Shown piece by piece: positions 9,701 to 12,803 of a stretch of 12,803 nt of DNA. The position numbers and the translations under genes are program-made. This DNA comes from Desulfovibrio sp. (GTDB lineage: Bacteria > Desulfobacterota > Desulfovibrionia > Desulfovibrionales > Desulfovibrionaceae). The number at the start of each line of letters is the position of its first letter. Position 1 is the first letter of the stretch. The DNA is taken from the NCBI GenBank assembly GCA_014804915.1, contig JAAUYW010000097.1, positions 1 to 12,803 of the forward strand, read 5' to 3'. Under the pieces are notes generated by a model. It saw only the letters and a program-made list of their open reading frames with translations, ran no database searches and had not been told where the DNA came from.

Positions 9701-9982
9701 GCCGACATGCCGGCAAATGCCAGTGAACGCATCCGGGCAATTGCACTGATGGCGCACGCTCCTGTCAGTAAGCGTGAGATCCAGGGCCGGATTATAGACC
9801 TGCAGATCCTCGCCCTGGATAACGCCCTGCACATGCCAGGTTTCTCCCTCCTGAATATGAAGCTTCAGGGCGCCGCCTTCGGCCAGAATACTGTAAGCCG
9901 ATTCACGAATATATTCTGGAACGCTGTCATGCAGAAACGTCTGGCACATTTCCCGCACAACTCCATGTTCTGATCGGCTCAT
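6752..9982 (-). CDS. SNF2-family helicase-like ATPase with N-terminal SWIM zinc finger
   Basis: The 1076-aa protein is a cytoplasmic, nucleic-acid-dependent ATPase of the SNF2 (DEAD/H superfamily 2) type. A SWIM zinc finger is at residues 80-92 (Cys80, Cys82, Cys90, His92 in CNCPDAFTGICRH). A region of about 500 residues without motifs I recognise follows; its later part may match the bacterial SNF2-associated domain. The motor begins near 615: motif I DEMGLGKT (639-646, Lys645), motif II DEAQ (736-739), motif III SGTP (764-767). The C-terminal lobe has VFSQF (931-935), KAGGTGLNLTSAD (984-996) and the arginine-finger motif QATDRTHRIGQ (1012-1022). All motor motifs look intact. GAAGGA is 8 nt before the ATG. 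It is the first gene of the leftward group. Related proteins translocate on DNA or remodel protein-DNA complexes; the bacterial SWIM-SNF2 group has no well-settled function. Confidence 0.95.
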   Translation of the reverse strand: MSRSEHGVVREMCQTFLHDSVPEYIRESAYSILAEGGALKLHIQEGETWHVQGVIQGEDLQVYNPALDLTLTDRSVRHQCNCPDAFTGICRHVGALALRLIEELRKEQGETVENTPPAADWKHSFHNFFSTAMEPEPGRHYLIFRFEPEPGRLLISFFRGRQNKSGLSSVHNEITLQQIIQNPEWSEFSPQLPHVARQIGQHLDYYGHRVEIPAGLTSWFFWAVRNEYYLLWKDTDKPCRIESAPFALKLKPNLDDAGFSFDVMLKREGRRPLSLRPEDEEEGAEAVTFHGQMPLWVCYQHNFYPVQTCLHPSLVANLIYERPVVPHEEISEFLDRVWTRLPASELYEPQKFLKMMEPVFQPAVYNPKLFLGEEGSLLTLEITNIYETIHGEFILPGPNPDFQTGSYAYQGQTYLVRRNQEEEAALMNELAAMQFQARSNKIWFLEPEEAIVFLLDHFPRLTKEYTVIGEGTLQRYKVRTAKANIVAQVTSNEREKWFSLDIAVDYDGQTLPLEKIWRAWVRGKRYVQLKDGSYTSLPEAWLAKMAHKLTALGLDPAKPPQQKYRQFEAPVLDSLLEDLPEAGTDSFWNKLRVKIRSFKEVRAIPQPRGLNASLRGYQGQGLSYLNFLSEYGFGGILADEMGLGKTVQTLAFIQHMIENKHAGPNLIVVPTSVLPNWEREAQKFVPRLKLLVIYGTRREGMFKHIENSDLIITTYALLRRDLEEMEKHDFNTVILDEAQNIKNPNTITARAVRRINARMRLCLSGTPIENNLFELWSLFEFLMPGFLGSQHSFQRGIVKPIKDGDTETLDYLRARVRPFILRRTKAEVARDLPPKVESVTCCALEEAQAELYAALARKLKAQVLADVEEKGLAKSQMSILDALLKLRQICCHPRLLKMDLPGFSNNLPSGKFDAFKDMAMDIVEGGHKVLVFSQFVQMLQIIRQWLEFSQIPYCYLDGASKDRFEQVDKFNLSPNIPIFLISLKAGGTGLNLTSADYVIHYDPWWNPAVESQATDRTHRIGQTRQVFSYKLICQNTVEEKILKLQDAKRGVAEAIIPGQDTWKSLTREDLEMLFEV

Positions 9983-10142
9983 CGCATGTTTCCTTCAATA
10001 TGGGCCGCAGGCCGCGTTCATGGTTATGTGGCATCAATCCGGCAACTCGCGCAGGCTCCGGACTGTCCCTCCGGACCTTCGCCAGCCGCATTATCGCAAT
10101 GGATTGGACTCAAATAACACAAACTGCTATTTAAAAGCAACT
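9983..10142. promoter_or_regulatory. Divergent intergenic region between SNF2 and solute-binding protein genes
   Basis: This 160-bp region must hold the promoters for the leftward group and the rightward gene, but neither is clear. For leftward transcription, GATAAT (+ strand ATTATC, 10090-10095) is a good -10 without a good -35. For rightward transcription, TTGGAC (10104-10109), 18 bp, then TATTTA (10128-10133) with an upstream TG is a weak candidate that would start RNA almost at the ATG. Repeats that could be operator sites are two direct copies of CTCCGGAC (10056-10063, 10069-10076), GGCCGC twice (10003-10008, 10010-10015), and AAATA/TATTT (10112-10116, 10128-10132). The frame of the rightward gene is open back to 10020, but that extension reads unlike protein. 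Confidence 0.4.
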
Positions 10143-11750
10143 ATGTCCATATCTATGTTGATTAAGCGGCTTTTGCCGCTTCTGTTTCTGGCAATCCCGA
10201 TATTCGCCAGACCGGCCTTGTGCGAGACTTCTGATGATGGCGATCGCATAATTTTTGGCAGCATCGGCGAAGCTTCCAACCTGATCTCGTACCTGAGCAC
10301 TGATTCCGCTTCCCATGAAGTGGCGGATCTGCTCTTTGTCGCGCCCTTGCGCTATAATGCCAATCTCGAGCCGGAGCCCTGGGCTGCGGAAAGCTGGAGC
10401 ATGGCGCCTGATGGAAAAAAGCTGGTTTTCACCCTGAAAAAAGGCATTCTCTGGCAGGATGGAGAGGAACTGACTGCGGAAGATGTCGAATTCACCTATC
10501 GACTGGTGACGGATCCGACTACAGGCAGTCCGTATGCCGAGGATTTCTCGCGCGTGAAGGAATTCCGGCTGCTGGATCGCTACAGTTTTGAAGTAACTTA
10601 CGACGAGTTTTTCGCGCGGGCCGTGGCAAGCTGGATGAGTCCAATTTTGCCAAAGCACATCCTGGCAGGACAAAATATCCGCAATACGTCTTTCAGCCGC
10701 AATCCGGTGGGCGCGGGGCCATATCGGCTGAAAGCCTGGGAGGCAGGCAGCAGGATAATCCTTGAAGCATCGCCCACATATTTTGGCGGCAAGCCTCACA
10801 TCAGCGAAGTGGTTTACCGGATCATCCCCGATGACGCGACCATGTTCATGGAAGCGAGATCGCGCAAGCTTGATGTAATGAACCTGAATCCGTTGCAGTA
10901 CTTGCGCCAGACCAGCGGCCCTTTCTGGGAAAGGGAGTATCGCAAGTATCGCTATCTGGCCTCTGTCTATATTTTCCTTGGCTTCAATCTGGAGCACCCC
11001 TTTTTCAGCGACGCGAGAGTGCGCAGGGCGATTTCCCTTGCCATTGACCGCGAGGCGCTGGTTTCCGGAGTGCTTCTCGGCCAGGGCGTGGCTGCCTTTG
11101 GCCCCTACAAGCCTGGCACTTGGGCCTATCATCCGCGGCTTGCGCCCATAAGGCAGGATTGGGAAGCTGCGAAAAAGCTTTTGGGCGAGGCCGGATTTCA
11201 GCAAGGGGCGGATGGGCTTTTGCAAAAGGATGGCAGAAAGCTTGCCTTTACCATTCTCACCAATCAGGGCAATGAGCAGCGCATTCTGACTGCCACGCTA
11301 ATTCAGAGCCAGCTGGCCAGGATCGGCGTGGAGGCGAAAATCCGCACTGTGGAATGGGCCGCCTTTATTCGCGAATTTGTCCATAAAGGCCGTTTTGACG
11401 CGGTGATTTTGGGCTGGACCATTACCCAGGATCCCGATATTTTCCAGATCTGGCATTCTTCGCAAGCCCATGATGGCGGTCTCAATTTCACGCGCTACCG
11501 CAATCCGGAAGTGGATGGGATTCTGGAACAGGCGCGGGCAAACCCTGACCAGCAGGCAAGGCAAAAGCTCTACTGGCGATTGCAGGAGATTCTTGCAGCC
11601 GATCAGCCCTATTGCTTTTTGTTCGTGCCCTACGCCCTGCCCATTGTCCAGAGCCGCTTCAGGGGCATCAAGCCTGCCCTGGCGGGAATTATGTACAATT
11701 TTGAAGACTGGTATGTGCCAAAGGCGCTCCAGAACCATGTCCTGGAATGA
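10143..11750 (+). CDS. Family-5 extracellular solute-binding protein (peptide/oligopeptide ABC type)
   Basis: The 535-aa protein belongs to the DppA/OppA family of periplasmic binding proteins that deliver peptides, nickel or other ligands to an ABC importer. A signal peptide covers residues 1-28 (Lys8/Arg9, hydrophobic core LLPLLFLAIPIF, probable cleavage after ALC). The Cys there does not sit in a proper lipobox. Family signatures follow: the stretch from EPWAAESW through WQDGEELTAEDVEFTYR, then SPILPKHIL, NPVGAGPYRL and VRRAISLAIDREALV. Length is typical. No permease or ATPase gene is adjacent, so its transporter must be encoded elsewhere or it acts alone. I chose ATG 10143 because it puts the signal peptide at the N-terminus; ATG 10155 is equally possible. 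Neither has a visible Shine-Dalgarno sequence, and ATG 10020 would bury the signal peptide. Ligand unknown. Confidence 0.92.
   Translation: MSISMLIKRLLPLLFLAIPIFARPALCETSDDGDRIIFGSIGEASNLISYLSTDSASHEVADLLFVAPLRYNANLEPEPWAAESWSMAPDGKKLVFTLKKGILWQDGEELTAEDVEFTYRLVTDPTTGSPYAEDFSRVKEFRLLDRYSFEVTYDEFFARAVASWMSPILPKHILAGQNIRNTSFSRNPVGAGPYRLKAWEAGSRIILEASPTYFGGKPHISEVVYRIIPDDATMFMEARSRKLDVMNLNPLQYLRQTSGPFWEREYRKYRYLASVYIFLGFNLEHPFFSDARVRRAISLAIDREALVSGVLLGQGVAAFGPYKPGTWAYHPRLAPIRQDWEAAKKLLGEAGFQQGADGLLQKDGRKLAFTILTNQGNEQRILTATLIQSQLARIGVEAKIRTVEWAAFIREFVHKGRFDAVILGWTITQDPDIFQIWHSSQAHDGGLNFTRYRNPEVDGILEQARANPDQQARQKLYWRLQEILAADQPYCFLFVPYALPIVQSRFRGIKPALAGIMYNFEDWYVPKALQNHVLE
10164..10181 (+). other. 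Perfect hairpin just inside the solute-binding protein gene
   Basis: AAGCGGC (10164-10170), loop TTTT, GCCGCTT (10175-10181) makes a perfect GC-rich 7-bp hairpin. It starts 18 nt after the ATG at 10143, or 6 nt after the ATG at 10155. It falls within the ribosome footprint at initiation, in a gene lacking a visible Shine-Dalgarno sequence. It may be a by-product of the codons for KRLLPL in the signal peptide. Confidence 0.35.
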
Positions 11751-11820
11751 CGTCTTGACTTTGAGCTTGATATTGGTAAAGAAAACTGGCTGAATACGAA
11801 CTCTTGAATGGAGGCTGTGT

Positions 11821-12039
11821 ATGGTAAAAGAAGGCTCAATCGAGGTGGATGGCACAGTGCAGGAAGCATTGCCAAATGCCATGTTCAAGGTGGAGCTCGA
11901 AAACGGGCATGTGGTGCTGGCGCATATTTCCGGCAAGATGCGCAAATTTTATATCAGGATATTGCCTGGCGATCGTGTAAAGGTGGAGCTTTCTCCCTAT
12001 GACCTGACGCGCGGGAGGATAACCTACCGCATGAAATAG
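11821..12039 (+). CDS. infA: Translation initiation factor IF-1
   Basis: The 72-aa protein is a full-length IF-1, a single S1/OB-fold domain. IF-1 binds the A site of the 30S subunit with IF-2 and IF-3 during initiation. Recognisable signatures are [20 protein letters not shown] (residues 11-30), AHISGKMRK (34-42), [10 protein letters not shown] (44-53), and [11 protein letters not shown] (60-70). The length is exactly that of the family. The start is well supported: GGAGG at 11810-11814 is 6 nt before the ATG. It lies 70 bp after the solute-binding protein gene. TTGACT at 11755-11760 could be a -35 box but lacks a good -10, so read-through from the upstream gene is also possible. Its stop is one base from the stop of the convergent pgpA. 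No ribosomal protein genes are adjacent. Confidence 0.98.
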   Translation: MVKEGSIEVDGTVQEALPNAMFKVELENGHVVLAHISGKMRKFYIRILPGDRVKVELSPYDLTRGRITYRMK

Positions 12040-12040
12040 C

Positions 12041-12520
12041 CTAGAATAATCCCAGCCAGTGCAGAATCTCCATGCAGATGAGAGCATAAACGCCGGCCAC
12101 AATATCGTCTATCATTACGCCAAAGCCATCGGGGAGCCAGTTCTCGGAAGCGTTCACTGGCCAGGGCTTGAAAATATCGAAGATTCTGAAGAAAATAAAT
12201 CCAGACAGGATTAGCCAGAAGCTGGGCTCGGGAAAAGGCAGGAACACGAGCCAGACGCCGGCAAGCTCGTCAATCACCACTTCGCCGGGATCTTTCTGGC
12301 GCAGGATTTTTTCCGCGCGTGTGGCTGCCAGGCCTCCAGCTATAAAAATGGCGATCAGGACAATGACGCGCCAGACGATATCCAGCGGAAAAAACAGGAA
12401 AGGGGCGAGCAGGCAGCCGACTGCCGTGCCCCAGGTGCCAGGAGCGCGCGGCGCAAGCCCCGCAACCCCAAGCCTGCAGAAAGAGAGCGTAAGTTCGTCT
12501 TTTATGTTATGGCCTTGCAT
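12041..12520 (-). CDS. pgpA: Phosphatidylglycerophosphatase A
   Basis: The 159-aa integral inner-membrane protein removes the terminal phosphate from phosphatidylglycerol phosphate to make phosphatidylglycerol. Family motifs are all present: GLAPRAPGTWGT (21-32), KDPGEVVIDELAG (76-88, with Asp84 and Glu85), FRIFDIFKPWP (111-121) and DGFGVMIDDIVAG (131-143, with Asp138 and Asp139). Hydrophobic segments lie near 33-60, 88-112 and 140-158. I chose ATG 12520 because AGGTGG precedes it by 7 nt and the family start fits; ATG 12565 would lie at the transcription start region. It is driven by the promoter at 12568-12596 and converges on infA. The length is close to that of E. coli PgpA. Confidence 0.95.
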   Translation of the reverse strand: MQGHNIKDELTLSFCRLGVAGLAPRAPGTWGTAVGCLLAPFLFFPLDIVWRVIVLIAIFIAGGLAATRAEKILRQKDPGEVVIDELAGVWLVFLPFPEPSFWLILSGFIFFRIFDIFKPWPVNASENWLPDGFGVMIDDIVAGVYALICMEILHWLGLF

Positions 12521-12567
12521 GTTTCCACCTGGTTGTAACACTGATGCGCGCCAGAGCCTCCACAAGG

Positions 12568-12596
12568 ATTATCCGCATAGGCGGCTTAAATGTCAA
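12568..12596 (-). promoter_or_regulatory. Near-consensus sigma-70 promoter for pgpA
   Basis: On the minus strand a perfect -35 box TTGACA (+ strand 12591-12596) is followed by a 17-bp spacer and a -10 box GATAAT (+ strand 12568-12573), five of six matching the consensus. RNA would start near 12561, giving a leader of about 41 nt that carries the pgpA ribosome binding site. CCGC/GCGG (12573-12576, 12581-12584) is a small inverted repeat in the spacer and may be an operator or chance. This is the best promoter in the window. Confidence 0.75.
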
Positions 12597-12618
12597 TGAG
12601 TCGCGCAAGGAGAAGCAA

Positions 12619-12803
12619 TTGGACAAGAATCAGAGCGAGATATTTTGCGAATTCACGTATCCGGAAAGCATGACCTATGAAGATTTAATTGAGTATGAGA
12701 AGCTTTTAATCGATAATCTGGACGCTCTTTTTCGCGATAGCGGCGCTGAGCATCTTGATTTTACGCCGCTTGGCGATATACTGATGATGCAGTGCGCCTT
12801 TGA
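12619..12803 (+). CDS. Hypothetical protein, 5' part only (runs off the right edge)
   Basis: An open frame begins at TTG 12619, preceded at 6 nt by a strong AAGGAG ribosome binding site (12607-12612), and stays open to the window end: 61 codons and two bases. The visible protein begins MDKNQSEIFCEFTYPESM (TTG read as Met). It is acidic, has no signal peptide or membrane segment, and later reads GAEHLDFTPLGDILMM. I do not recognise the family. The same frame is open back to ATG 12544, which lacks a ribosome binding site. That would add 25 mostly basic residues overlapping the pgpA promoter region, so TTG is preferred. It is divergent from pgpA with 98 bp between the starts, and I see no clear rightward promoter there. 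Confidence 0.65.
   Translation, partial: MDKNQSEIFCEFTYPESMTYEDLIEYEKLLIDNLDALFRDSGAEHLDFTPLGDILMMQCAF

Noticed and set aside
6752..9982. SNF2 protein as part of a phage-defence island
   Set aside because: Some defence systems use SNF2-like helicases, but no methyltransferase, nuclease, phospholipase-like or other defence gene accompanies it here.
10131..11225. 364-codon leftward open frame opposite the solute-binding protein
   Set aside because: The rightward frame has a signal peptide and family-5 signatures throughout. The opposite frame shows no domain and is a composition shadow.
12592..12660. Short rightward frame from ATG 12592
   Set aside because: It stops after about 22 codons and has no good ribosome site of its own; the TTG frame with AAGGAG is better supported.
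1..12803. CRISPR array, tRNA, rRNA or insertion sequence
   Set aside because: No regularly spaced repeats, cloverleaf-like sequence with conserved arms, rRNA segments or transposase reading frames were seen.

Overview
The window looks like an ordinary stretch of a Gram-negative chromosome. It carries a lipoprotein periplasmic adaptor of the RND-efflux type, proteins with signal peptides, an inner-membrane hybrid histidine kinase, and PgpA for phosphatidylglycerol synthesis. Base composition is moderately GC-rich and even across the genes. I see no transposase, integrase, phage gene, tRNA, rRNA or CRISPR array. The IF-1 sequence is of the common bacterial type ([17 protein letters not shown], then [11 protein letters not shown]) and does not fix the phylum. 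A proteobacterial or other didermal lineage fits; anything narrower would be a guess.

Layout. Positions 1-291 hold no convincing gene but are strongly structured: a long interrupted inverted repeat followed by seven T, then a second imperfect stem-loop. Four genes then run leftward on the minus strand, here in transcription order. They are a 1076-aa SWIM/SNF2 helicase-like ATPase (9982-6752), an 885-aa exported M16 zinc metallopeptidase (6703-4046), an 848-aa membrane hybrid histidine kinase with two receiver domains (3940-1394), and a lipoprotein membrane-fusion adaptor (1401-292). Spacings are 48 bp, 105 bp and an 8-bp overlap, so the last two genes are probably translationally coupled and all four may form one transcription unit. 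A 160-bp divergent region separates them from a rightward pair: a family-5 extracellular solute-binding protein (10143-11750) and infA (11821-12039). pgpA (12520-12041, minus) converges on infA with one base between the stop codons. It is driven by a near-consensus sigma-70 promoter. A partial gene of unknown function (TTG start at 12619) runs off the right edge.

How the genes may work together. Three leftward genes act in or at the envelope (M16 peptidase, sensor kinase, adaptor), while the SNF2 protein is cytoplasmic and nucleic-acid directed. No response regulator, Hpt protein, RND pump, outer-membrane channel or ABC permease is present, so the kinase, the adaptor and the binding protein are all orphans within this window. 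infA and pgpA are housekeeping genes. I found no clear evidence of a new defence or mobile system. The points most worth a second look are the SNF2-M16-kinase-adaptor grouping, the structured left edge, and three homopolymer slippery sites inside coding regions.
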